From Peredibacter starrii (lineage in GTDB: Bacteria; Bdellovibrionota; Bacteriovoracia; Bacteriovoracales; Bacteriovoracaceae), in the NCBI RefSeq assembly GCF_034259205.1, contig NZ_CP139487.1, forward strand, positions 2,046,001 through 2,110,000: 64,000 nt of DNA, read 5' to 3'. The notes below the pieces were generated by a model that was given only the letters and a program-made list of their open reading frames with translations, searched no databases and was not told the DNA's origin. Position 1 is the stretch's first letter; every line of letters starts with the position of its first letter. The position numbers and the translations under genes are program-made. This document shows positions 8,023 through 15,672 of the stretch, piece by piece.

Positions 8023-9057
8023 TTATTCAAAGCCCATGCCAAGGCGGTCTTGAATGAGACCCATCTGAACTCTAAGGTCGATGAGCTCTTGGTCCCAGTA
8101 ATTGGCACTTGTAAATTGAGGGAATACACGTTTGAAAGAATGATCGTCCCAGCGCTTAGCAATCCAGGCGTTGAAGTGAACCATACGCATGGTACGTAGG
8201 GCCTCAGTAAGACCCAGGTTTACATGATCTTTTCTCGTCATCTCTTTATAAGCAGAAATAAAACGATCACGGTCTTCCAAGCTGTAGCTATCCTTCCCAG
8301 GAAACAGTAACCACAAATCTTGTTCCACCGGTCCACTTAGGCAGTCATCGAAATCCACCGCCATAGGTCCAGCGGAAGTCCATACGATATTGCCTCGGTG
8401 AAAATCACCGTGAAGTCTTTGAATTGTGAGATGTGTAAACATAGGAGCCAGCATCGGAGAGAGCTGTTCTAGAAGTTTTAAGTAATGCTGAAAACTCACG
8501 TGCTCAACGGGTTGAGTTTGGGCCAGGGCCTCACGGTTAATATCAATAAAAGTGTGAGGATTAAGTGCCAGACGATGAGCAAAAGTTCCCATCGAACCAA
8601 TATTATGAATTCGCCCAATCAAGCGACCTGCTTGATCGATCTCATCTTTAATGAGTTCATCTTTTAAGCGGCCTTGCACCTTGGGAAAGAGCGCGAACCA
8701 AAGGTTCGTTTCCGTATGAAGGTGAAGGGTATTGTCGTTAAACTCAATCGGCGCCACCACTGGTACTTCAAATTCTGTCAGAGTCGTTAGAAAGCGGTGC
8801 TCCTCCAGAATCTGTTCTTTGGTCCAACGACCAGGTCGATAAAATTTAAGAATGATATTTGTCGGGCTGAAGCCCTTACCAAAATCAAAACTAGAAGCGA
8901 GTTCCACATCATAAACGCGGTTCTCTAAACTATTGAGGGCCATGACTCGCCCTGAGAGACGTTTCCCCCAAAGCTCGGCCGCTTCCATAACGTGATCCGG
9001 AGTGAGGAGATGAAAGTGTTTGGTCTCTGCTCCCCAGATCCCTTGATTTTGACTCAT
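8023..9057 (-). CDS. srkA: Stress response Ser/Thr kinase SrkA (YihE/RdoA family)
   Basis: SrkA-type kinases are small cytoplasmic Ser/Thr kinases of the aminoglycoside-phosphotransferase fold that protect cells under envelope or oxidative stress. The catalytic HGDFHRGN sits near residue 215 and the metal-binding VDFDD follows about 20 residues later; both are intact. The N-terminal WGAETKHFHLLTPD region and the tail resemble E. coli SrkA, and 344 residues is close to the family size. It is the last gene of the operon that begins with the ROK kinase, separated by 12 bases from the phosphatase-like gene. No DsbA gene, its common partner in enterobacteria, follows. Confidence 0.88.
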   Translation of the reverse strand: MSQNQGIWGAETKHFHLLTPDHVMEAAELWGKRLSGRVMALNSLENRVYDVELASSFDFGKGFSPTNIILKFYRPGRWTKEQILEEHRFLTTLTEFEVPVVAPIEFNDNTLHLHTETNLWFALFPKVQGRLKDELIKDEIDQAGRLIGRIHNIGSMGTFAHRLALNPHTFIDINREALAQTQPVEHVSFQHYLKLLEQLSPMLAPMFTHLTIQRLHGDFHRGNIVWTSAGPMAVDFDDCLSGPVEQDLWLLFPGKDSYSLEDRDRFISAYKEMTRKDHVNLGLTEALRTMRMVHFNAWIAKRWDDHSFKRVFPQFTSANYWDQELIDLRVQMGLIQDRLGMGFE

Positions 9058-9069
9058 GTAATGTTCCTA

Positions 9070-10425
9070 CTAACGACGTTTAGATCTTTTTACGCGAATT
9101 TTTTTGTAACGGCGTTTACCTACACGACGTTTTCTCGCTTCATTGAGATTGTTCTGTAGATCTTTGATGAATACCGCCACTTCACGGCGATAGTATGGTT
9201 CTCCATTCACACCAAAGTTCTCGATCTCAAGGAACCAGTGATCATTTTGTGCGAGGTTATCGATGATCGTAAAGTTCTGGTGCGCGTTCTCTGAAACCAC
9301 ACGCCATGGATTCTGATCAAGGCGGTCCGGATACACCTTTGAGTGAATGGGGCTTGAAGTAATTTCAAAGCTTGGCTTGCCGAACATGCCACGAGGAAAT
9401 TGCATAATTTCACTCATGTGACGGTCACCGGAAAGAAAGATAAACGGAGTATTGATCTTCTTTAACTCGTCCACAAATTGCTGGAAGTCATTTGGGTGAC
9501 TGCCTTCAAATGATTCGAATTTATGGTAGCCACCAAAAAACTGATCACCCTTGATGATAAAGCTCGGAGAACTTTCTTCACGAAGCTTAGAGATAAGCCA
9601 AGCGGTCTGATCTAATCCTAGGTGAGTTCCTTCTTTGATGTCAGAACGAAAAGTTCTTCCATCCAAAAAGTATAAGTTAAAGTCACCGAGTGAAAGCATA
9701 CCACCCACACCGTGACCTTTGTAATAATCATCATCACTCATATCCTGAGCGAAGAAAGCGTCGAAAATTTCTTTCGCTTCTTTCTTATAACCCCATTTAG
9801 AGTTTCCGTCGTTGATACCGTAGTCGTGATCGTCCCATGTGGCATGAACCGGGATGAGTTTCTTCTGGAAATAAATGGGAAGTGCTAAACGAGTGTCTAC
9901 ATATCGCTTCCATAGAAGTTCCGGATCAACAGCTTGAACCAAAGATTTGTCAGTGATGTCCGAGTAGACGTTATCACCAATCATAAGAAGATATTCCGGA
10001 TTCTTACTCGCTAGCGTGTCCCAGATCTTAAAGTCTTTTTTGAAGTGATCGCTCATGCAAGAAGCAACGGCGATACGGAGGCGAGTTTGTTCTTTTTGGC
10101 CGCGACCAACCAGGCGCTGATCAACGATCTTTTCGCCTTCATAGACATAAAGGTTATAGTCTTTTTGAGCATCGCGAACGAAAACGATCTTGTGCACCAT
10201 CCATTTAGAAAAGGATCTGGTCACAATTTTGGTTTCATCCGGCTGAATGATTTCTCCCTCAGGATCCCTTAATTCGAAACGAAGATTTTCCGTGTCGGCA
10301 AGAACACTGAATTCAACTTCTTTTGAGTTCGTTACACCTTGAAGGATAGAGTATTTGTCAGAGTGTTGTTTAGGTAGCTGGGCACAGCTTGCTACCAGGA
10401 GCAATAGGAGGACGATATATTTCAC
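9070..10425 (-). CDS. PhoD-like metallophosphatase lipoprotein
   Basis: The N-terminus ends in a lipobox (LLVASC), so the enzyme should be a lipoprotein anchored after cleavage before the cysteine. The rest matches PhoD-like alkaline phosphatases/phosphodiesterases: MIGDNVYSD, WDDHDYGINDGN and SGDRHMSE contain the Asp, Asn and His ligands of the binuclear metal centre. The 451-residue length fits the family. The last 20 residues are very basic (RKRRVGKRRYKK), perhaps for binding nucleic acid, lipid A or other phosphate polymers. Its start overlaps the end of the Maf-like gene by four bases. The natural substrate is unknown. Confidence 0.82.
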   Translation of the reverse strand: MKYIVLLLLLVASCAQLPKQHSDKYSILQGVTNSKEVEFSVLADTENLRFELRDPEGEIIQPDETKIVTRSFSKWMVHKIVFVRDAQKDYNLYVYEGEKIVDQRLVGRGQKEQTRLRIAVASCMSDHFKKDFKIWDTLASKNPEYLLMIGDNVYSDITDKSLVQAVDPELLWKRYVDTRLALPIYFQKKLIPVHATWDDHDYGINDGNSKWGYKKEAKEIFDAFFAQDMSDDDYYKGHGVGGMLSLGDFNLYFLDGRTFRSDIKEGTHLGLDQTAWLISKLREESSPSFIIKGDQFFGGYHKFESFEGSHPNDFQQFVDELKKINTPFIFLSGDRHMSEIMQFPRGMFGKPSFEITSSPIHSKVYPDRLDQNPWRVVSENAHQNFTIIDNLAQNDHWFLEIENFGVNGEPYYRREVAVFIKDLQNNLNEARKRRVGKRRYKKIRVKRSKRR

Positions 10426-11024
10426 AGCGAGTATCCCAATTTCAATAGAGTGTTAGTGAGTTCAATCAGAGGTAGACCAATGATGGCCGTGTGGTCAGAC
10501 ATTTCAATTTTTTCGAAAAGTTTAATTCCACGGGATTCAAGTTTATAACTGCCGGCACAGTCCAGCGGTTTATCGGCCTGAACGTAAGCATGAATCTGAG
10601 GCAGAGTGAGCTTACGCATATGAAGAGTTGTTTCGTTCAGGATGACTTCCATCCCGTCCGGATGAAGAACAGTCACGGCCGTGATCAATTGATGAGACTT
10701 CCCTTGCATGAAGGACAATTGTTCCATCGCCGCATCAGTTGTGCCTGGTTTATCAAAGATATGATTTCCTAAAGTACAAACCTGGTCAGAGCCAATCACA
10801 CAGGCGTGCGGATATTTACATGAGACCGCCTGTGCTTTTAATTTTGAAAGCTCAAGAGCAAGCTCTCTCGGAGTCATGCCTTTCTTTTTAATTTTTTCTT
10901 CGTCCACACCTGGAGCGACAGCATCAAACTCCCAACCAAGCTGAGAGAGGAGCTCGCCACGATATTTAGAAGTGGAAGCAAGGATCAAACGAAACGGTTG
11001 TTCTAATGATTGATTTTTTCCCAT
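10422..11024 (-). CDS. yceF: Maf-family nucleotide pyrophosphatase (YceF subfamily)
   Basis: Maf proteins hydrolyse modified or non-canonical nucleoside triphosphates to monophosphates; the YceF branch prefers 7-methyl-GTP. The N-terminal motif LASTSKYRGELL, the IGSDQVC segment near residue 85-95 and HQLITAVTVL are the conserved Maf blocks, and Gln in GSDQ and the KYR variant point to YceF rather than the dTTP/UTP-specific YhdE branch. The length, 200 residues, is normal. It overlaps both neighbours (22 bases with the small upstream gene, 4 with the phosphatase gene), so it is translationally coupled within the five-gene operon. Confidence 0.88.
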   Translation of the reverse strand: MGKNQSLEQPFRLILASTSKYRGELLSQLGWEFDAVAPGVDEEKIKKKGMTPRELALELSKLKAQAVSCKYPHACVIGSDQVCTLGNHIFDKPGTTDAAMEQLSFMQGKSHQLITAVTVLHPDGMEVILNETTLHMRKLTLPQIHAYVQADKPLDCAGSYKLESRGIKLFEKIEMSDHTAIIGLPLIELTNTLLKLGYSL

Positions 11025-11308
11025 ATCTTTAAGCAGAAAATCCTGTCTTGTTTAAGTTCCTTCCATGGATAATCTAAGATGATGTCCCGGGTAGGAGAGC
11101 GGTTAATTCCAGCGGCCACACAGCTTTTACAAAGAGTGAGCGTGTAAAACTTTCTATAGAAAGCAAAAACCGCTGCGTACTTTTCTTCTTTCGTTGTTGC
11201 CTCACTCAAAGCACGACCTAATTTTCGTACGTGAGCAGAGACTATTTCATTCAATTTCTTGGTTTCTTTGTTCTCTGGATCCATGTGCCAGTCAACAGGA
11301 ACATCCAT
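11003..11308 (-). CDS. Small conserved-looking protein with a CxxC motif, unknown function
   Basis: This 101-residue cytoplasmic protein is mostly alpha-helical and charged, with CKSC in its centre and a third cysteine near FCLK; it might bind a metal but there are too few ligands to be sure. I do not recognise the family. Its ATG overlaps the stop of the ROK kinase gene by one base and its end overlaps the Maf gene by 22 bases, which argues strongly that it is a real member of the operon. Confidence 0.7.
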   Translation of the reverse strand: MDVPVDWHMDPENKETKKLNEIVSAHVRKLGRALSEATTKEEKYAAVFAFYRKFYTLTLCKSCVAAGINRSPTRDIILDYPWKELKQDRIFCLKIWEKINH

Positions 11309-12246
11309 TACTTCAGCACCTCATCAAAAATATGAGCGGCACCACCGTAAATGGCGCCCTTTTCCGATGAAAGACTGGCGGTGACGATGTTAATTTTTCC
11401 CTTGAGAGAGAAGTGAATAAGTTCGTCCATTTTTTTCTTCACCACTTGGTTGAAGCTGTCACCAAGCTTGGAAACGCCTCCACCGATAACAAAGGCCTGT
11501 GGCCCAAATAGAACACCAATACTTACCAGACCTGTTGCCAGCTCTTCAGCAATAGTATTGATGATGGTAGTTGCTTTTAGATCTTTTTCTCTAAAGAGTG
11601 TTCCAAGTTTTTCAATTTTCCATTCTTCACCCGTGAGTTCCTGAATGGTCTGCTTGATGCCTTTGGCGGATAGGAAACTTTCCAGGTGATTCATTCCACC
11701 ACAAGAACACAGACGTTTTTTGTCATTAGGAATGATAATGTGACCACCCTCAGCGCCGAGGGCATTGTTGCCACGGTAAAGTTTTCCATCTAAGATTAGT
11801 CCGGTACCGACACCAGTACCTAGAGTAATAAGAATAAAATCTTTTAGGTCTTTACCTGCACCCCAACGGTTTTCACCAATGGCAGCAAGGTTGGCGTCGT
11901 TTTCAATCACCGCCAGACACTTAAACTTTTGCTGGAATAAGTCTCTTAGTGCGACATTAGTCCAACCAAGGTTAGGGGCGTGTTCAATCCGACCAGTATA
12001 ATAATTGGCCACAGGAGCACCTGCCCCAAGTCCCAAAATACGAGAATCACCCAATTCGATTTTCAGATCGACTGATAAGAGGCGCTGAGATTCTTGAGCT
12101 AAATGCTCAATAAATTGTTCCGGCGACACTGTTTTATCAGTAGGGAGGGTATGAGACAGGAGGAGATTTCCTGACTTATCGAACAAACCAATCTTGGTAT
12201 TTGTTCCGCCGATATCAATTCCAAAGGCAACGTGTTCATTCTTCAT
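11308..12246 (-). CDS. ROK-family sugar kinase (glucokinase-like)
   Basis: ROK kinases phosphorylate glucose or related hexoses with ATP. DIGGTNTK near the N-terminus is the phosphate-binding loop, ENDAN supplies the catalytic aspartate, and LGTGVGTGLILDG and EGGHI complete the family pattern. The zinc motif usually reads CxCGxxGCxE; here it is CSCGGMNHLE, so the glycine and third cysteine are replaced by asparagine and histidine. Histidine can still bind zinc. At 312 residues it is a kinase without the helix-turn-helix of ROK repressors. It is the first gene of the five-gene minus-strand operon ending in SrkA. Confidence 0.87.
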   Translation of the reverse strand: MKNEHVAFGIDIGGTNTKIGLFDKSGNLLLSHTLPTDKTVSPEQFIEHLAQESQRLLSVDLKIELGDSRILGLGAGAPVANYYTGRIEHAPNLGWTNVALRDLFQQKFKCLAVIENDANLAAIGENRWGAGKDLKDFILITLGTGVGTGLILDGKLYRGNNALGAEGGHIIIPNDKKRLCSCGGMNHLESFLSAKGIKQTIQELTGEEWKIEKLGTLFREKDLKATTIINTIAEELATGLVSIGVLFGPQAFVIGGGVSKLGDSFNQVVKKKMDELIHFSLKGKINIVTASLSSEKGAIYGGAAHIFDEVLK

Positions 12247-12279
12247 GTTAAAACGCTATCACGAAACCTGGTCCAAGGC

Positions 12280-12285
12280 TATAAT
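12280..12285 (+). promoter_or_regulatory. Candidate -10 element for the baeRF operon
   Basis: A perfect TATAAT lies 42 bases before the GTG start of the next forward gene, in the divergent interval with the ROK operon. No good -35 hexamer lies at the right distance (the best candidates are poor), so activator dependence or chance are both possible. Confidence 0.4.
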
Positions 12286-12326
12286 GAGAGAATCAACTTT
12301 TAAATGGCCATGAGGGTCAAATCACA

Positions 12327-13391
12327 GTGAAACCAGTTAACTTAAACCAATTGTTGTTTCATCCTAAATCCACTTGTTTAAGCTTTTATGTAGGACCGAA
12401 AACCGGCCTTACAGATGAGGCCGAACTTGAAGTGTTCCTGAAAGATATGGAGTCGCAGCTCTTGCTTCAGCATAAAGTTCCAGTGGCAAACCTTTTGGAA
12501 AAACTGAAACCCAATATTAAGAAGGTGATTCACTGTCATCCGAATCAGTCCCACGGCTTTTTCATCGCAGAAGACCTTCAGGGTTATATTAACCTGGATC
12601 AAAAAGTTGAGCCTTATTGCATCATTGGTCAGACCTTTCACGTTCGTCCTTTGATGGAAGACCTCTTTGTTAATCCTGAATACATTCTTGTGAACATCTC
12701 GCTCTACGATATTAAAATCTATCGTGGAGATTTTCAGCATCTTGAGATCATGCAGCAGTATGAGTTTGATCAATTGCCGAAAGGTTTTTTTGGTAACAAT
12801 TCGGCCCGTTTGTATGCTCCTCAATACATGGGACTTATTCCCTTCAAAACCATTCTTGCTTTAAAGACCATCGCTCAAAAACTTATGGACATGATTCTGT
12901 ATCATTCACTACCGGTGATTGTGACAGGACTTGAGGAACTAAAAACAATTTTCCTTCGCTACTTCGAGCATTCTTTCGGGGTGATTTCTCATATTCATGA
13001 AGACTTCTATGAGAAGACCTGTGTGGAGATTGTTGAGCGCTGTAAACTGTTCCGTCACACCGTGATGGATTATTATTCGGCCCAGTTCAAAGAGCGTTTA
13101 AAGAAGATGGTAAAATCAAAAAGAATCATCTCGGATCTGGAAGGGATCATTAAGGCCACTTACTCTGGAAAGGTGGTGCATCTGGTATTACCGACAGAAA
13201 AGAAACTTTGGGGAAGGCTTGATCCGGATACTGGTGAGTACTCCATTCATAAGCGGGTCAATAAGAAGAACTCCATGGATATTTTAAATGAACTCGCAGA
13301 AGAGGTGATGAGACAGGGTGGAAAAATCCAAATCCTGGGGCCACACTTCTTTCCACAGGACGCTCACGTTCTGGCCATTCTTAGAGGTTAG
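12327..13391 (+). CDS. baeRF-family (archaeo-eukaryotic release-factor-like) protein
   Basis: The pattern of the whole protein, with an N-terminal CLSFYVGP strand, a middle ILVNISLYDIKIYRGDF strand pair, and a C-terminal domain reading LWGRLDPDTG followed by a GGKIQIL strand and a terminal LAILRG, fits the bacterial release-factor-like (baeRF) families, which share the eRF1/Pelota fold. I see no GGQ peptide-release motif, so it is not a standard release factor; ribosome rescue or stress roles have been proposed for such proteins. Translation begins at GTG 12327 with GAGGG ten bases upstream. The stop is two bases before the gamma carbonic anhydrase gene, so the two are co-transcribed. Confidence 0.7.
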   Translation: MKPVNLNQLLFHPKSTCLSFYVGPKTGLTDEAELEVFLKDMESQLLLQHKVPVANLLEKLKPNIKKVIHCHPNQSHGFFIAEDLQGYINLDQKVEPYCIIGQTFHVRPLMEDLFVNPEYILVNISLYDIKIYRGDFQHLEIMQQYEFDQLPKGFFGNNSARLYAPQYMGLIPFKTILALKTIAQKLMDMILYHSLPVIVTGLEELKTIFLRYFEHSFGVISHIHEDFYEKTCVEIVERCKLFRHTVMDYYSAQFKERLKKMVKSKRIISDLEGIIKATYSGKVVHLVLPTEKKLWGRLDPDTGEYSIHKRVNKKNSMDILNELAEEVMRQGGKIQILGPHFFPQDAHVLAILRG

Positions 13392-13393
13392 TT

Positions 13394-13945
13394 ATGCTTT
13401 CTCGATATTTTGATTATTATCCGACTCTTGGCGAGCGCGTTTATTATTCAGATGGAGCCAAGATTATCGGCCGCGCTGAATTAGGCGACCACGTTAACAT
13501 CTGGTTTAACACTGTTGTTCGTGCGGACGTAAATTTCATTAAGATCGGTAAGAACACCAACATTCAGGATCTTTGTATGCTGCATGTGACAGAAATAAAT
13601 TCTCTCACAATCGGCGAAAACACTTCTCTCGGTCATAGCGTGATTCTTCATGGCTGTAAGATCGGAAATGGTTGTCTGATTGGTATGGGGGCCATTATCC
13701 TAGATGGAGCAGAGATTGGAGACAATTGTCTCGTCGCCGCTGGTTCTCTTGTTACTCCAGGTAAGAAATTTCCGGCCGGGAGTATGATCAAAGGAAGGCC
13801 CGCTGTTGTTGAAAGACCATTGTCCGCTGAAGAAATTGAGCGCGTGTCCAATCACTATAAAGCGTATGTGGTTTATAAGGACCAATACCTAAGGATGGGT
13901 GAGACACATGGAACTGATCAAGAAAAGCCTCACAACAAGGGTTAA
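13394..13945 (+). CDS. Gamma carbonic anhydrase-like hexapeptide-repeat protein
   Basis: The 183-residue protein is a left-handed beta-helix built from hexapeptide repeats (IIGRAEL, VNIWFNTVV, IKIGKNTNI, CKIGNGCLIG, AEIGDNCLV). The zinc-binding histidines appear in LHVT and in GHSVILHGC, as in YrdA/PaaY/gamma-CA proteins, which hydrate carbon dioxide or have related lyase activities. Activity varies across the family, so the reaction is not certain. It follows the baeRF gene by two bases and its 3' end overlaps the YihY gene by 38 bases. Confidence 0.85.
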   Translation: MLSRYFDYYPTLGERVYYSDGAKIIGRAELGDHVNIWFNTVVRADVNFIKIGKNTNIQDLCMLHVTEINSLTIGENTSLGHSVILHGCKIGNGCLIGMGAIILDGAEIGDNCLVAAGSLVTPGKKFPAGSMIKGRPAVVERPLSAEEIERVSNHYKAYVVYKDQYLRMGETHGTDQEKPHNKG

Positions 13946-14741
13946 AAACCTAGCAACTAAAGTTACCGAAGATAACCTCTTCCTTCTTTCTTCTTCGATT
14001 TCATATTATTCGGCCCTGGCCATTGCTCCCTTCATGCTGATTCTTTTAGGAGTGGCATCAATGCTGGGAGTGGGTGTACAGGAAAAACTCGTCACCATGG
14101 CAAGTGAATTTTCTCCTCAGGTAGGGAAGATGATTCAAATGATCTTCGCTAACGTCAACGAGGGCGTGAATGTGGGATCAATATCAGGAATCATCGGGGT
14201 CATCGTCCTTCTTTCGACTGCCTCGCTGGTTTTCTTGCAGCTTCGCTACGCCATGGACGTGATCTACGGAAAATATAATCCTCATGCCAAACGCACTCTC
14301 ATGGATACGGTGAAAGAAAAACTCTTTGCCATGTTCTTCGTGCTTATGACGGGAATCTTCTTCATTGTCGCGGCCTCTTTACCAGGAATTGTGAACTGGG
14401 TATTACCGGCCGGAAGTGAAGACTATTTCTTCTTCAGATCTCTAGCGATTGGAATCAATATCATCGTCTACATTGCTATGTTCTGGGGCATTCACTTTTT
14501 CACACCTAGTAAAAGACCCCCTTCGATGGAAGCGCTTAAGATGGGAATCCTGTCTTCGGTGTTTTTTCTTTTGGGGAATATGGTGCTTGCGAGTTATTTG
14601 AAAGGGGTGGCCTCGAATTCCATTTATGGAGCGGCCGGATCACTTCTTGTATTCCTCACCTGGACCTATTACACCTCCTTCACTTTGTTCTTAAGTGTTG
14701 AAGTCTTCTTGTATCTAAAAAAGATAGGGAAAATCAGATGA
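13908..14741 (+). CDS. YihY/BrkB-family integral membrane protein
   Basis: The protein has about six membrane-spanning segments (for example SSISYYSALAIAPFMLILL, ISGIIGVIVLLSTASLVF, FFVLMTGIFFIVAASL, IVYIAMFWGIHFF, and the C-terminal LVFLTWTYYTSFTLFLSVE) in the arrangement of the YihY/BrkB family, once misnamed ribonuclease BN. Its transport or other role is unresolved. A GTG at 13899 could add three residues; the ATG at 13908 gives the usual start. It overlaps the carbonic anhydrase gene by 38 bases, so it is the third gene of a baeRF, gamma-CA, YihY operon, ended by the hairpin at 14745. Confidence 0.85.
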   Translation: MELIKKSLTTRVKNLATKVTEDNLFLLSSSISYYSALAIAPFMLILLGVASMLGVGVQEKLVTMASEFSPQVGKMIQMIFANVNEGVNVGSISGIIGVIVLLSTASLVFLQLRYAMDVIYGKYNPHAKRTLMDTVKEKLFAMFFVLMTGIFFIVAASLPGIVNWVLPAGSEDYFFFRSLAIGINIIVYIAMFWGIHFFTPSKRPPSMEALKMGILSSVFFLLGNMVLASYLKGVASNSIYGAAGSLLVFLTWTYYTSFTLFLSVEVFLYLKKIGKIR

Positions 14742-14744
14742 TTC

Positions 14745-14772
14745 ACTTTCGCTAGCGGAAGTAACTTTTTTT
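14745..14772 (+). terminator. Palindromic hairpin followed by a T-run, ending the baeRF-YihY operon
   Basis: ACTTTCGC, TA, GCGGAAGT (14745-14762) is palindromic apart from one G-T pair. In RNA it would make a seven-pair stem with a CTAG loop, followed three bases later by seven thymines, a plausible intrinsic terminator. The same sequence, 20 of 22 bases identical including flanks, recurs inside the next gene at 15422-15443, so it may be more than a terminator. Confidence 0.7.
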
Positions 14773-14776
14773 ATAG

Positions 14777-14805
14777 TTGACGAGTCCGTATCTTTTCCGT
14801 ATTGT
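14777..14805 (+). promoter_or_regulatory. Candidate sigma70-type promoter of the HNH gene; transcript may be leaderless
   Basis: TTGACG (14777-14782), 17 bases, then TATTGT (14800-14805) gives five and four consensus matches at ideal spacing. Transcription would begin about 14811-14813, which is at or one or two bases before the ATG at 14813, and no ribosome-binding site is present. The TTG of the -35 element can be read as an in-frame start, but that is probably accidental. Confidence 0.55.
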
Positions 14806-14812
14806 TTTTAAC

Positions 14813-15667
14813 ATGAGACTAAATCATGTTGCAAATAAAATTTTACTGAGTGATACAAAAAAGTTGGCAGGGGTCGAGCGAGAAGCATTGGTTAAACTTC
14901 TTCATCACTTAAGAGAAATTGATAAGAGGAAACTTTATTGTGACCTCAAATATTCATCTTTGTTTGCTTATTGTGTACATGAATTAGGTTATTCCGAAGG
15001 CGCTGCCCATAGGCGAATTGTTGCCTCTCGTGCCCTGGCAGAAATGCCAGAAATTGAGAAGAAAATCGAAGAAGGAAGTCTGAATCTCACAACAATTTCA
15101 TTAGTGAATCAATTCATTGATGATCCCATTCAAAAGCGTGACGTGTTAAAGGAAGTGGAAAACTTAACTAAGACAGAGTGTGAGCAGAAATTATTTGAAA
15201 TCACGGGCAAAGAAGAGAGGGCCAAGGATAAAAAAAAGCGCATTTCAAAAGATAAGGTTCAAGTTGCCTTTGTTTTGACAGATGAGACGATGAATCTGGT
15301 GGATCAGTTAAAAAATCTTTTGGGCAAAGAAATGGAGATGGATCAGCTGGTCCAGTTCATGGCAAAGAAGGCGATTGAAGCGGTGGAAAAAACGAAGTTC
15401 AAACAGACGAAATCCGAAACTTCACTTTCGCCAGCGAAAGTAGGAAGAGCAATTCCCGCTTCGGTGAAACGCACTGTCTATGCCCGAGATAAGAAATGCA
15501 CCAATTGTGGAACGACTCATAACTTAAATTATGATCACATCATTCCATATTCAATGGGGGGACCGGCAACGGTACAGAATGTAAGGCTACTTTGTTTTGA
15601 ATGTAATCAGCGAGCGAGGTTTAGAATGGGATTGGAAAAATCCCCACCCCGAAGGGTGGGGAAATAG
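14813..15667 (+). CDS. HNH endonuclease family protein
   Basis: The C-terminal quarter is an HNH nuclease domain: RTVYARDKKCTNCG, then LNYDHIIPYSMGG with the catalytic His, then NVRLLCFECN, giving two CxxC zinc knuckles around the ββα-metal motif. The first 200 residues are helical and resemble the N-terminal region of HNH proteins with a DUF222-like arrangement; they include repeated charged helices (EGSLNLTTISLVNQF). The linker between the parts is encoded by a palindrome (15424-15441). The ATG at 14813 is preferred because a good promoter places the transcript start there; a TTG at 14777 would add 12 residues. The final residues are encoded by the terminator hairpin of convergent speA. Confidence 0.82.
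   Translation: MRLNHVANKILLSDTKKLAGVEREALVKLLHHLREIDKRKLYCDLKYSSLFAYCVHELGYSEGAAHRRIVASRALAEMPEIEKKIEEGSLNLTTISLVNQFIDDPIQKRDVLKEVENLTKTECEQKLFEITGKEERAKDKKKRISKDKVQVAFVLTDETMNLVDQLKNLLGKEMEMDQLVQFMAKKAIEAVEKTKFKQTKSETSLSPAKVGRAIPASVKRTVYARDKKCTNCGTTHNLNYDHIIPYSMGGPATVQNVRLLCFECNQRARFRMGLEKSPPRRVGK
15424..15441 (+). repeat. Perfect palindrome inside the HNH coding sequence, second copy of the 14745 element
   Basis: ACTTTCGC, CA, GCGAAAGT is a perfect inverted repeat of eight-base arms within the linker region of the HNH gene, where it encodes residues near SLSPAKVG. With flanks it matches the palindrome upstream of the HNH promoter at 20 of 22 positions. It could be a binding site or a palindromic repeat that has inserted in frame. 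Confidence 0.65.
15636..15661 (-). terminator. Strong intrinsic terminator of speA, embedded in the HNH gene
   Basis: On the minus strand CCCCACCC, TTCG, GGGTGGGG forms an eight-pair GC-rich stem closed by a UUCG tetraloop, followed by ATTTTT. It begins 12 bases past the speA stop codon and overlaps the last seven codons of the convergent HNH gene. Confidence 0.88.
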
Positions 15668-15672
15668 AATAA

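Noticed and set aside
11308-12246. ROK-family repressor
   Set aside because: There is no N-terminal DNA-binding domain; kinase motifs are complete.
12378-12824. 148-codon minus-strand frame
   Set aside because: Antisense to the baeRF-like gene, whose product fits a known fold.
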